Shown in pieces: positions 15,396 to 23,484 of a DNA stretch of 33,152 bases. The notes beneath the pieces are model-generated. The model ran no database searches. It saw nothing but the letters and a program-made list of their open reading frames with translations, and was not told where the DNA came from. Numbering within the stretch: the stretch's first letter is position 1; each line of letters begins with the position of its first letter. The DNA comes from an uncultured Roseburia sp. (GTDB lineage Bacteria; Bacillota; Clostridia; Lachnospirales; Lachnospiraceae): the NCBI GenBank assembly GCA_934317215.1, contig CAKREH010000035.1:1-33152 (forward strand), read 5' to 3'. The position numbers and the translations under genes are program-made.

Positions 15396-16655
15396 TTATG
15401 CCACCGTCTGCGGGTTTTCGTCCACAACCCATGGAAGGCCATACTGGTTTAACATATCCATAAACGGATCCGGATCAAACTCTTCAATATTGAATACACC
15501 GTCTTTATCCCAGACTTTATCGACAACTAACGCTGCACCGATCATAGCTGGAACACCTGTTGTATAAGAAATTGCCTGGGAACCGACTTCTTTATAACAT
15601 TCCTGATGATCACAGACATTATAGATATAAATCGTCTTTTCTTTTCCGTCTTTCTTTCCCGTAAAGATACAGCCGATATTTGTTTTTCCAACCGTGCGCG
15701 GTCCTAATGATGCAGGATCCGGAAGCAGCGCCTTTAAAAACTGGATCGGTACGATCTCCCTGCCCTCATACTCGATCGGTGATGTTGAGAGCATTCCGAC
15801 ATTTTCTAAACATTTCATATGTGTCAGATAGCTCTGTCCAAAGGTCATAAAGAAACGGATCCGCTTTACTCCAGGTACATTTTTTGCAAGGGACTCAATT
15901 TCCTCATGATGAAGCAGATACATGTCTTTCTCACCAACCTGTGGGAAATTATATTCTCTTTTAATTTCCATCGGTTTTGTTTCCACCCAGTGACCGTTCT
16001 CCCAGTAAGAACCGTTTGCGGAAACTTCACGCAAGTTGATCTCCGGGTTAAAATTGGTTGCAAACGGATAACCGTGGTCGCCGCCGTTGCAGTCTAAGAT
16101 ATCAATCGTCTCGATCTCGTCAAAATAATGTTTCAGGGCATAAGCGGTAAATACACTTGTCACTCCCGGGTCAAACCCGCTTCCAAGCAATGCCGTAATT
16201 CCTGCCTCTTTGAATTTTTCACGGTATGCCCACTGCCAGGAATAGTCAAAATATGCTGTAAATCCCTCTTCTTTACAGCGTTTTTCATAGATGGCACGCC
16301 ATTCTTTGTCATCCGTATCCTCCGGCTCGTAATTTGCGGTATCGATATAGTCTACTTTGCATGCAAGGCAGGCATCCATAATTGTTAAATCCTGATATGG
16401 CAAAGCAACATTTAACACAGCATCCGGCTGATATTTTTTGATCAGGGCGATCAGTTCCTCCGAATTATCCGCATCCACCTGTGCTGTTGTGATGACAGTG
16501 TCCGTTGTTTTTTCCAGTTTCTCTTTTAAGGCATCACATTTCGCTTTTGTTCTGCTCGCAATGCAGATCTCCGTAAAAGTTTTGCTGTTCTGGCAGCATT
16601 TGTGAATCGCAACTCCTGCAACTCCGCCACATCCGATAATTAATAATCTTCCCAT
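15396..16655 (-). CDS. Carboxynorspermidine/carboxyspermidine dehydrogenase (saccharopine dehydrogenase family)
   Basis: 419 residues. The N-terminal Rossmann fold has GCGGVAG at 8-14. The rest matches the saccharopine-dehydrogenase-like enzymes that reductively condense aspartate semialdehyde with a diamine (putrescine gives carboxyspermidine, diaminopropane gives carboxynorspermidine). Segments include YIDTANYEPED near 104-114, GSGFDPGVTSVFTAYA near 159-174, and DHGYPFATNFNPEINLREVS near 194-213. Placement next to nspC supports this over a true lysine-pathway enzyme. AAGGAG precedes the ATG. The diamine acceptor cannot be read from sequence; agmatine as acceptor is an alternative discussed in the findings. 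Confidence 0.92.
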   Translation of the reverse strand: MGRLLIIGCGGVAGVAIHKCCQNSKTFTEICIASRTKAKCDALKEKLEKTTDTVITTAQVDADNSEELIALIKKYQPDAVLNVALPYQDLTIMDACLACKVDYIDTANYEPEDTDDKEWRAIYEKRCKEEGFTAYFDYSWQWAYREKFKEAGITALLGSGFDPGVTSVFTAYALKHYFDEIETIDILDCNGGDHGYPFATNFNPEINLREVSANGSYWENGHWVETKPMEIKREYNFPQVGEKDMYLLHHEEIESLAKNVPGVKRIRFFMTFGQSYLTHMKCLENVGMLSTSPIEYEGREIVPIQFLKALLPDPASLGPRTVGKTNIGCIFTGKKDGKEKTIYIYNVCDHQECYKEVGSQAISYTTGVPAMIGAALVVDKVWDKDGVFNIEEFDPDPFMDMLNQYGLPWVVDENPQTVA

Positions 16656-16692
16656 TTTAATCTCCTTTCTTACGCTGTCTTTTAGCGCATCT

Positions 16693-16718
16693 CAAGTTTG
16701 TGCCGGGCACAAATCTTG
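16693..16718. other. Hairpin in the speE-dehydrogenase spacer
   Basis: CAAG-TTTGTGCC, a central base, then GGCACAAA-t-CTTG (16693-16718) gives 8 bp of perfect stem with a 4-bp outer extension and an almost closed centre. There is no U-tract after it on the minus strand, so it is not a classic terminator. In a 96-base spacer within an operon it may mark RNA processing or stabilise the downstream message. Confidence 0.5.
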
Positions 16719-16751
16719 CGTGTGAAAAATTATATTTTTATTTAATTTTTA

Positions 16752-17615
16752 TTATTTCTTACGTCCTTCTTCTTCCTCTAGCATATCCTCCACATACCGC
16801 GGCAGCATAAATGCTCCCTTGTGCAGATTGGTCGTATAATACCAGGTTTTTATCTTCCGTTCTTTCCAGCGCTTTACATCCAGATCATCGAGCGGATGAT
16901 ATTTCTTTGACGCAAACCCGAACAGCCAGTAGCCTGAAGAACACGTCGGTATGTGTGCCTGATACACACGGCTGATTGGAAAACTGTGGCTTGCCTTCCG
17001 GTGCATGCCGCGGCAGGATTCCTCATCTTCATCGTAAAACGGACTTCCATGCTGATATACCATGATTCCGTCATCTTTTAAGGCACGGAAGCAGTTTCCG
17101 TAAAATTCCTTGGTAAACAGTCCTGCGGTATGTCCAAGCGGATCGATCGCATCGTTGATGATCAGATCATACTCGTCATGTTTCATCCGCAAAAATTTCA
17201 ATCCATCCTCATAGTACACCGTCACGCGTTCATCCGATAACCCGCATGCATTGTCCGGAAAAAATTCCTTGCAGACCTCGACAAATACACGATCCGGTTC
17301 CACGACATCGATCTGCTCTATCTCATCGTAATAGCCAAGCTCTCGTGCCACGCCGCCGTCACCGCCGCCGATGACTAACACCTTTTTCACATGCGGATGC
17401 ACCGCCATTGGAACATGCACGATCATCTCATCATAGACAAACTCATCTTTTTCCGAAAAAACAATACTGCCGTCGGAACTTAAAAAACGCCCAAACTCAT
17501 CCGAATCAAACACATCGATCCGCTGAAACTCTGTCTGCAGCCCAAATAACTGTTTCTGCACCTTGACCGACACCTTGACTTTTTCCGTGTGGTAATCTGA
17601 AAACCAAAGTTCCAT
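16752..17615 (-). CDS. speE: SpeE-like aminopropyltransferase (spermidine synthase family)
   Basis: 287 residues, a normal SpeE length. N-terminal beta domain, then a Rossmann-type domain with VIGGGDGG (81-88), VVEPD (104-108) and YYEDG (134-138). SpeE normally moves an aminopropyl group from decarboxylated S-adenosylmethionine to putrescine. The usual catalytic loop D-S-T-D-P-x-G-P-A is here D-A-I-D-P-L-G-H-T-A (155-164): both Asp are kept but the Thr and the GPA turn are changed. No S-adenosylmethionine decarboxylase gene is in the window. It may therefore use an unusual donor or acceptor, or speD may be elsewhere. AAAGGGGA precedes the ATG, and speA ends 67 bases upstream. Confidence 0.88.
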   Translation of the reverse strand: MELWFSDYHTEKVKVSVKVQKQLFGLQTEFQRIDVFDSDEFGRFLSSDGSIVFSEKDEFVYDEMIVHVPMAVHPHVKKVLVIGGGDGGVARELGYYDEIEQIDVVEPDRVFVEVCKEFFPDNACGLSDERVTVYYEDGLKFLRMKHDEYDLIINDAIDPLGHTAGLFTKEFYGNCFRALKDDGIMVYQHGSPFYDEDEESCRGMHRKASHSFPISRVYQAHIPTCSSGYWLFGFASKKYHPLDDLDVKRWKERKIKTWYYTTNLHKGAFMLPRYVEDMLEEEEGRKK

Positions 17616-17682
17616 GATCTTCCCCTTTCTTTTGCAAAAAACTTATTTTCACAGGAATTTTTATTTTTGCTGATCTATGCTG

Positions 17683-19137
17683 TTATTTCTTTGCAAGCAC
17701 ATTCAGATTTTCAACTTCCGGATCCTCCGTTCCCTGCATGGAGCACCCTTTTTCTTTTGCATAAACAATGTACTCAATGATCTCCGGCGTAATCATCTCA
17801 CCCGGTGCTAAAATCGGAATTCCAGGCGGATAGCACATGACAAATTCACCGCAGATCCTTCCCGCCGTTTCCCGGACCGGCATGGATTCCTTTTGCGAAT
17901 AAAAAGCCACCTGCGGCGACACTAAAACCTTCGGATTAATATATTCCGTATTCAGCATTTTGGCCGGATCTTTCGAATACAGCCGTTTGATATCTGCAAG
18001 TGCTCCCACGAGCCGCTCAATATCCTGTATCCGGTCACCGATAGAAATATAGGCAAGAATATTTGCGATATCTCCAAGCTCGATCTGAATATCATATTCA
18101 TCCCGCAGCAGATCATAGACCTCAATGCCTGCAAGCCCGATATCTCTCGTATATACAGACAGTTTTGTCACATCAAAATCATAGACACTGCCACCGTTTA
18201 CCATATCTTTGCCATATGCATAAAATCCACCGATAGAATTGATCTCATCCCTTGCGTACTCCGCCATCTGTGCCACCTTCGCAAAAGATTCCTTCCCTCG
18301 CAGGGCAAGGTTTCTCCGCGAAATATCAAGGCTCGACATCAGAAGATAAGATGCGCTCGTCGTCTGCGTCAGATTGATGATCTGGCTGACATATTCCCAG
18401 TTCACTCCCTTTCCGGTCAGAAGAAGAGAGCTCTGTGTCAGGCTTCCCCCCGACTTATGCATGGAGACAGACGCCATATCCGCCCCGGCATCCATGGCAC
18501 ATACCGGAAGATTTTCCCCAAAATACAGATGCGTTCCGTGTGCCTCATCCACAAGCACCAGCATATGATGTTCATGCGCCACTCTCACGATAGACCGCAG
18601 ATCCGAACAGATTCCATAGTAAGTCGGATTATTGACTAAAACTGCTGCTGCATCCGGGTTCTCTAAAATCGCACGTTCCACCTCTGACACCTGCATTCCC
18701 AGTGAAATACCAAGTTTCACATCGACCTCCGGATTGACGTAAACCGGAATCGCTCCACAGAGCACCAGAGCATTAATCACACTCTTGTGCACATTTCGCG
18801 GCAAAATGATCTTATCCCCCGCCTTACAGCAGGAAAGCACCATTCCCTGAACGGAGGAAGTGGTTCCGCCAACCATAAAAAATGCATGTTCCGCGCGAAA
18901 TGCCTCCGCGGCAAGTTCCTCCGCTTCCTTGATCACCGAAACCGGATGACAGAGATTGTCAAGCGGCTTCATGGAATTGACATCCAGACTCACACATTTT
19001 TCTCCCAACAGTTCTACCAGCTCCGGATTTCCCCTTCCTCTCTTATGTCCCGGCACATCAAACGGCACCACTCTTCGTTTTTTTAACTTTTCCAGTGCCT
19101 CATAAACCGGCGCACGCATCTGCTGCTCTTTGTCCAT
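17683..19137 (-). CDS. speA: Arginine decarboxylase (fold type I, Orn/Lys/Arg decarboxylase family)
   Basis: 484 residues, matching the short Firmicute form without the wing domain. PLP-binding features: VPFDVPGHKRG near 24-34, the MVGGTTSSVQGM substrate and phosphate region (88-99), DEAH (197-200), and Lys228 in SVSMHKSGGSLTQSS. The family covers arginine, lysine and ornithine decarboxylases. Arginine is inferred because aguA and aguB follow and would process agmatine. ATG 19137 chosen on family start and AAGGGGG about 12 bases upstream; an in-frame TTG/ATG at 19189-19194 would add about 19 residues without similarity. It is the first gene of the operon, behind a leader terminator. Confidence 0.93.
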   Translation of the reverse strand: MDKEQQMRAPVYEALEKLKKRRVVPFDVPGHKRGRGNPELVELLGEKCVSLDVNSMKPLDNLCHPVSVIKEAEELAAEAFRAEHAFFMVGGTTSSVQGMVLSCCKAGDKIILPRNVHKSVINALVLCGAIPVYVNPEVDVKLGISLGMQVSEVERAILENPDAAAVLVNNPTYYGICSDLRSIVRVAHEHHMLVLVDEAHGTHLYFGENLPVCAMDAGADMASVSMHKSGGSLTQSSLLLTGKGVNWEYVSQIINLTQTTSASYLLMSSLDISRRNLALRGKESFAKVAQMAEYARDEINSIGGFYAYGKDMVNGGSVYDFDVTKLSVYTRDIGLAGIEVYDLLRDEYDIQIELGDIANILAYISIGDRIQDIERLVGALADIKRLYSKDPAKMLNTEYINPKVLVSPQVAFYSQKESMPVRETAGRICGEFVMCYPPGIPILAPGEMITPEIIEYIVYAKEKGCSMQGTEDPEVENLNVLAKK

Positions 19138-19232
19138 GATTAAAAAAATCCCCCTTGGCTTCCATAAAAATCTGCATGCTCTGCTTTTCATCAAATGTTT
19201 TTCCCTGACATTACCGTCGAGCTGAAAAACGC

Positions 19233-19264
19233 AAAAAAAGAACAGGCCTCCATCACCTGTTCTT
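19233..19264 (-). terminator. Intrinsic terminator / attenuator in the speA leader
   Basis: On the minus strand AAGAACAGG (19256-19264) pairs with CCTGTTCTT (19238-19246) over a 9-base loop, followed by a run of T (19233-19239). It lies about 95 bases before the speA ATG and roughly 340 bases after the only good promoter I see. Transcription of the polyamine operon should therefore have to read through it. No strong promoter is evident between it and speA. Confidence 0.8.
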
Positions 19265-19332
19265 CTGTCGTCATTATCATCATAGTCATACTTTATGTAA
19301 TCTATCTACATTCTGCAAAAACTATTTTCTCC

Positions 19333-19381
19333 AGAGTCCGCGTTGGCATCTTTGCCAGCAAATATTTGCGTATACTACTCT
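19333..19381 (-). ncRNA. Three-way-junction-like fold in the speA leader
   Basis: AGAGT (19377-19381 on the minus strand) pairs with ACTCT (19333-19337). It encloses GCAAATATTTGC, a perfect 12-base palindrome at 19358-19369, and directly next to it TGGCA-AAGA-TGCCA (19344-19357). This is a compact closed junction with two arms, of riboswitch-like appearance. I do not recognise a class. It lies between the omega-RNA-like module and the terminator. Confidence 0.4.
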
Positions 19382-19407
19382 TATTGATCGTTTCACAAGT
19401 GATATTG

Positions 19408-19563
19408 GATTCCGGGTATCATCCCGTAATCAACTTATAAAATTTGAGCTTCTAACTCAATCAATAACGCGGCTTACACCGCAATCGGCAGTTGCCCCGC
19501 CTGTCCGTATGGGCTTAACCAATCTCTTGGTGGGCAAACAATAGATCCTTTTCCATCTATTGT
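19408..19563 (-). ncRNA. IS200/IS605 right-end (omega-RNA)-like module without tnpA/tnpB
   Basis: Read on the minus strand there are six consecutive stems. ACAATAGAT/ATCTATTGT is at 19538-19563. TTGCCC/GGGCAA closure is at 19532-19537 and 19492-19497 in inverse order. Inside it are ACCAA-GAGA-TTGGT (19518-19531) and a GCC/GGC arm (19499-19514). GCGG/CCGC follows at 19469-19482, then TTGAG-TTAGAAG-CTCAA at 19444-19460, and last GATT-x-CGGG/CCCG-x-AATC at 19408-19431. The order CATACGG, GGGGCAACTGCCG, GGTGTAAGCC, GAGTTAGAAGC closely recalls the 3' end of IS200/IS605 tnpB elements, which encodes the guide-RNA scaffold. No transposase or TnpB frame is present. Either a mobile-element relic or a recruited leader RNA; the family match is from memory. 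Confidence 0.5.
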
Positions 19564-19608
19564 AACGAATATTTGCATGAAAACAATTTTCGCATTCATG
19601 TGATTTGA

Positions 19609-19637
19609 AGTATAGCATACACACATGGCAAATGCAA
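19609..19637 (-). promoter_or_regulatory. Promoter of the speA leader
   Basis: Minus strand TTGCAT (19632-19637), 17-bp spacer, TATACT (19609-19614), with a TG one base before the -10 (extended -10). A weaker candidate, TTGTTT with a 16-bp spacer to TACAAT (19559-19564), lies inside the first hairpin. The stretch 19195-19720 holds no gene that I can support; it consists of this promoter and the leader structures listed. Confidence 0.6.
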
Positions 19638-19720
19638 TAACGTATTCTGAAAAATTCTGGTATTTTCTTTTTTATTTCGTTTTAGGATATTTTTATTTTC
19701 TATTCAGGTTTGCAGCGATC

Positions 19721-20548
19721 TTACCGCGTCCACTCCCGAACCATCTGTATCTCCCGTCTGTACCCCTCATCATCGTTCGGTGTCTCTAAGATAAACGGTC
19801 TCCCCTCTAAAAGCGGGTGCAATGCAACGCGCCGCATAGCCTCTGCGCCGATCTTTCCCTCTCCGATCTTTGCATGACGGTCCTTGTGGGATCCACAGCC
19901 GTTCATGCTGTCATTAAAGTGAACTGCTTTCAGCCGGTCAAGCCCGATCACACGGTCAAACTCATTTAACACGCCGTCAAGATCGTTTACGATGTCATAG
20001 CCGCCATCCCAGACATGGCAGGTATCGAGGCAGACTCCCATTTTATCGTTTAATTCCACACGGTCTAAGATTTCTCTTAACTCCTCGAACGTCCTTCCGA
20101 CCTCAGTTCCTTTTCCCGCCATCGTCTCAAGTAAAACGGTTGTTGTCTGCTCCGGTTTCAGTGCCTCATTTAATGCTTCTGCGATCAGTTCGATCCCTTT
20201 TTCTGCTCCCTGTCCCACATGGGAACCCGGATGAAAATTATAATAATTGTACGGTGTATACTCCATGCGTTTTAAGTCATCAAGTAACATTTCCTTTGAA
20301 AAAGAACGGACATCCTCTTTTGCAGCGCAGAGGTTCATTGTATATGGCGCATGCGCAACGATCTTGCCAAATTCGTACTCCTTAGCAAAATTTAAAAACT
20401 TTTCCACATCTTTTTCATCGATTTCTTTTGCCTTACCGCCGCGCGGATTTCTGGTAAAAAAAGCAAATGTATTGGCATCTAACGCCAGTGCTGCCTTTCC
20501 CATCGCCGCATATCCTTTGGATGCGGATAAATGATTTCCTATTAACAT
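19721..20548 (-). CDS. nfo: Endonuclease IV (AP endonuclease)
   Basis: 275 residues, normal for Nfo. It cuts DNA at abasic sites in base excision repair, using a trinuclear zinc centre. Metal-ligand segments are visible: NFHPGSHVGQG near 105, LLETMAG near 142, LDTCHVWDGGYD near 174-185, AVHFNDSMN near 210, DRHAKIGEG near 225-233 and ILETPND near 256. ATG 20548 is preceded by GAGG. A perfect CTGCGC/GCGCAG hairpin (20568-20582) lies upstream in the 83-base spacer after fbp, so the two genes may share a transcript. No clear terminator follows it. Confidence 0.95.
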   Translation of the reverse strand: MLIGNHLSASKGYAAMGKAALALDANTFAFFTRNPRGGKAKEIDEKDVEKFLNFAKEYEFGKIVAHAPYTMNLCAAKEDVRSFSKEMLLDDLKRMEYTPYNYYNFHPGSHVGQGAEKGIELIAEALNEALKPEQTTTVLLETMAGKGTEVGRTFEELREILDRVELNDKMGVCLDTCHVWDGGYDIVNDLDGVLNEFDRVIGLDRLKAVHFNDSMNGCGSHKDRHAKIGEGKIGAEAMRRVALHPLLEGRPFILETPNDDEGYRREIQMVREWTR

Positions 20549-20631
20549 ATCAATCCTCATTTCTGCACTGCGCTTCGCGCAGCTTAATTTTGTGCACAAT
20601 AATACTCCTGTCTGTATACGCAGATGCTCTT

Positions 20632-22596
20632 TTATTCCGCCCGGTTCTTCTCCACGATCGTGCCCGCTCTGTATGCCGCGAGCAGCTCCTCAAGATCATG
20701 GATCGACTCTTTTAAACTTTTTCCGACATCCGTATCGGCAACCGTTTTTCTCCGCACGACCTGCTGCACCAGAACCGTATGGGATACGATATCACTTCCG
20801 TCCTGCACCGCTTTTTCTACCGATTCAAACGGTTCATGCGCCGCAAGCACAAGACCATAAGAATTATAAATCAGCGTATATCCGGCAATCCCCGTCTTTG
20901 GCTGATATGCCTTGGAAAAACCGCCGTCAATGATCAGAAGCTTTCCGTTACATTTGACCGGAGACTCTCCTTTTTTTGCCTCCACCGGAATATGACCGTT
21001 AATGATGTGCGCCTCCGCACCCTCAAGCCCGAATTCCTCTAAAATCCGGTTGACCACTTCCTCTTTTTCAAGCAGTCTGTAATAAGGATTTTTCGGCTCC
21101 TGATGCGTTTTTTTATCTGCAATAAAGTAACGCTCAAATGTAGTCATCTTTGCCTTGCCAAACACCGGGGAATTCTGGTTTTCCCAGATAAACCATAAAA
21201 TGTCCTGTCCCTTTTTCTTCTCCTTCGGGTCGATCGCATAATAGCCTTTTCGCGCATAGCCCTCAAGCACATCATAAAGCTCTTTTCCGGCATATTCTTT
21301 TCCGAAAACGTTAACTCTGGTAAAAGTGCCATCCTCATTCAGCGGCACGCAGCCATGGTAGAGAAGGTTTCCATTATATACTTTGTAAAGGCTTCCCTGT
21401 GTATACAAAAAACGCACATGGCGCTGCAGTTTTTCACAGTTCACAAATGCAGTCACAAGACGCTCCATCACATCCGCCTCATCCTCTGAGAGACGATATG
21501 GATCTTCCCAGTCGATCGTCGGGAAACTGACATCCTTGAGCGGATACTCGGTTTCCTCCACACACACGGTTCCCTTTTCGATGTTGATCTTATCGAGAAG
21601 AAGCCGTTTCTCCATCCCAAATTCCGGGTGTTCTTTGATCAGCTGGCCTTCCAGTTTAAACTGCATGATCGTGATCGCCTTGTGCATTTTTTCATCTAAA
21701 AATGCGTCGTGCACATCATATTCATCTTCCCGGTAATCCAGCTTAAAACAATCGCACGAATCCTTATCATACCACTTCATCGCAAATCTTGCCAGCGGCA
21801 CCAGATTAATCCCGTAGCCGTCCTCTAACAGATCAAGGTTTCCATATTTTGCAGAAATGCGGATCACATTGCAGATGCATGCCGCACTGCCGGACGCTGC
21901 CCCCATCCAGTACACATCGTGGTTGCCCCACTGGATGTCCACAGAATGGTGCTCCATCAGTGTGTCCATGATCAGATTCGGATATGGTCCCCTGTCAAAA
22001 ATATCCCCGACCACATGCAGATGATCCACAACAAGCCGTCGGATCAGATTGCAGAAAGCGATCACAAGCTCCGCCGCTCTTCCGGTGCGGATGACTGACC
22101 GGATAATTTCATTATAATATGCCTCCTGATCGGACACCTCCTGCCTGCCGGTCAAAAGCTCCTCGATCACATAGGCAAAGTCTTTTGGCAGTGCTTTCCG
22201 CACTTTTGATCTTGTATACTTGGAAGAAGCATTTTTACAGATGCGGATCAGGCGGTATAAAGTGACCTTGTACCAGTCCTCTAAATTATCCTCCATCTTT
22301 AAAACCTGTTCTAACTTCTGCTCCGGGTAATAGATCAGCGTTGCAATCGCTTTTTTCTCCGCCGCGCTGATCGCGTTGCCAAATTCATCCTCTATTTTCC
22401 GCTTGATGGCACCGGATCCGTTTTTCAGCACATGTAAAAACTGGTCGTACTCCCCGTGTACATCTGTGATAAAATGTTCCGTCGCCTTTGGCAGGCTCAG
22501 GATTGCCTGTAAATTGATGATCTCCGTTGCCGATGTGGCAATGGTCGGATACTGGTTTGATAAACTTTTTAAATAACGCAGGTCAGTCTGCCCCAT
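20632..22596 (-). CDS. fbp: Fructose-1,6-bisphosphatase class III
   Basis: 654 residues, the size of the Firmicute class III enzyme. It dephosphorylates fructose 1,6-bisphosphate in gluconeogenesis. It carries metallophosphoesterase motifs: FITDVHGEYDQF near 42-53, GDIFDRGPYPNLIMD near 197-211, WGNHDVYWMGAASGS near 222-236, and a C-terminal NGHIPVEAKKGESP near 553-566. Start at ATG 22596: the upstream ATG at 22608 overlaps the GAGG ribosome binding site. Expressed from its own promoter; nfo follows. Identification is secure. Confidence 0.96.
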   Translation of the reverse strand: MGQTDLRYLKSLSNQYPTIATSATEIINLQAILSLPKATEHFITDVHGEYDQFLHVLKNGSGAIKRKIEDEFGNAISAAEKKAIATLIYYPEQKLEQVLKMEDNLEDWYKVTLYRLIRICKNASSKYTRSKVRKALPKDFAYVIEELLTGRQEVSDQEAYYNEIIRSVIRTGRAAELVIAFCNLIRRLVVDHLHVVGDIFDRGPYPNLIMDTLMEHHSVDIQWGNHDVYWMGAASGSAACICNVIRISAKYGNLDLLEDGYGINLVPLARFAMKWYDKDSCDCFKLDYREDEYDVHDAFLDEKMHKAITIMQFKLEGQLIKEHPEFGMEKRLLLDKINIEKGTVCVEETEYPLKDVSFPTIDWEDPYRLSEDEADVMERLVTAFVNCEKLQRHVRFLYTQGSLYKVYNGNLLYHGCVPLNEDGTFTRVNVFGKEYAGKELYDVLEGYARKGYYAIDPKEKKKGQDILWFIWENQNSPVFGKAKMTTFERYFIADKKTHQEPKNPYYRLLEKEEVVNRILEEFGLEGAEAHIINGHIPVEAKKGESPVKCNGKLLIIDGGFSKAYQPKTGIAGYTLIYNSYGLVLAAHEPFESVEKAVQDGSDIVSHTVLVQQVVRRKTVADTDVGKSLKESIHDLEELLAAYRAGTIVEKNRAE

Positions 22597-22638
22597 AGTA
22601 TTCCTCATTTCTGTTTCACGTTCATTTGCTGCTTTTTT

Positions 22639-22667
22639 ATCTTAGCATAGGAAATGAGTGGGGGCAA
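22639..22667 (-). promoter_or_regulatory. fbp promoter
   Basis: Minus strand TTGCCC (22662-22667), 17-bp spacer, TAAGAT (22639-22644) with TG at the extended -10 position, about 40 bases before the fbp start. It lies in the 96-base spacer after dapB. Confidence 0.5.
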
Positions 22668-22692
22668 CCAACGTTAATTTATTATCAATGCT

Positions 22693-23460
22693 CTACGCGA
22701 TCGTAGCCTTGATCACATCCCCCATATCATAGAACCCCGCCGGTTTTCCGGACAGGAATTTTGCCGCCTGCACAGCACCCTTTGCAAATACGCTTCTGGA
22801 ATATGCAGTGTGTTTAAACTCGATCACCTCATCAAGTCCTGCAAAGATCACCTCATGTTCTCCTACAATGCTGCCGCCGCGCACTGCAGAGATACCGATC
22901 TCTGTTTTTTCTCTCTTTTTGCGCTCTTTGCTGCGGTCATAAGTATAAGTATATGCATTGTCAAGTGCCTCATTCATGGAGTCAGCAAGTGCAAGTGCTG
23001 TACCGCTCGGCGCATCCAGTTTCTGGTTGTGGTGTTTTTCGACGATCTCCATATCAAAACCGGCCGGTGCTAAAATCGTTGCCGCCTGTTTTAACAGTTC
23101 CATTAACATATTGATTCCAAGCGACATGTTGGCAGATTTTAATACGGCAACTTTTTTCGACGCCTCATCCACCTTTTTTAACTGTTCTTCGGAAAGACCG
23201 GTCGTACAGAGTACTACCGGGATCTGCTTGTCCACACTATATACCAAAAGGTCATCCACTGCCTTCGCATTGGAAAAATCAATGATTACATCCGCTGCCA
23301 CATCACAGACAGAGATATTGGGAAATACCGGGTAATCGTTTTTGATACCATCGTAGAGGTCAATTCCTGCCACGATCTCAATATCTGCATCTTCTTTGCA
23401 GATTCCTGTGATCACCTGTCCCATTTTTCCATTGCATCCACTCATAATTGCTCTTATCAT
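22693..23460 (-). CDS. dapB: 4-hydroxy-tetrahydrodipicolinate reductase
   Basis: 255 residues. It carries out the second step of the diaminopimelate/lysine branch, NAD(P)H-dependent reduction. The nucleotide-binding GCNGKMGQ is near residues 8-15, TTGLSEEQ near 86-93, the active-site region MEIVEKHHNQKLDAPSGTAL near 136-155, and RGGSIVGEHEVIFAG near 195-209. Length is slightly above the usual ~250. It follows dapA after a 106-base spacer that holds a hairpin and a likely internal promoter, so it may be expressed partly outside lysine control. Confidence 0.96.
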   Translation of the reverse strand: MIRAIMSGCNGKMGQVITGICKEDADIEIVAGIDLYDGIKNDYPVFPNISVCDVAADVIIDFSNAKAVDDLLVYSVDKQIPVVLCTTGLSEEQLKKVDEASKKVAVLKSANMSLGINMLMELLKQAATILAPAGFDMEIVEKHHNQKLDAPSGTALALADSMNEALDNAYTYTYDRSKERKKREKTEIGISAVRGGSIVGEHEVIFAGLDEVIEFKHTAYSRSVFAKGAVQAAKFLSGKPAGFYDMGDVIKATIA

Positions 23461-23484
23461 GTTGTATTATCCTCTCTTTTCTTT

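Noticed and set aside
19325..19345. ACTCTGGAGA in the speA leader as part of a glycine riboswitch
   Set aside because: Only this short string matches; the rest of the glycine aptamer core is absent.
19195..19440. 81-residue plus-strand open frame with a hydrophobic stretch in the speA leader
   Set aside because: It lies exactly over the minus-strand terminator and leader stems. No ribosome binding site of quality and no recognisable family.
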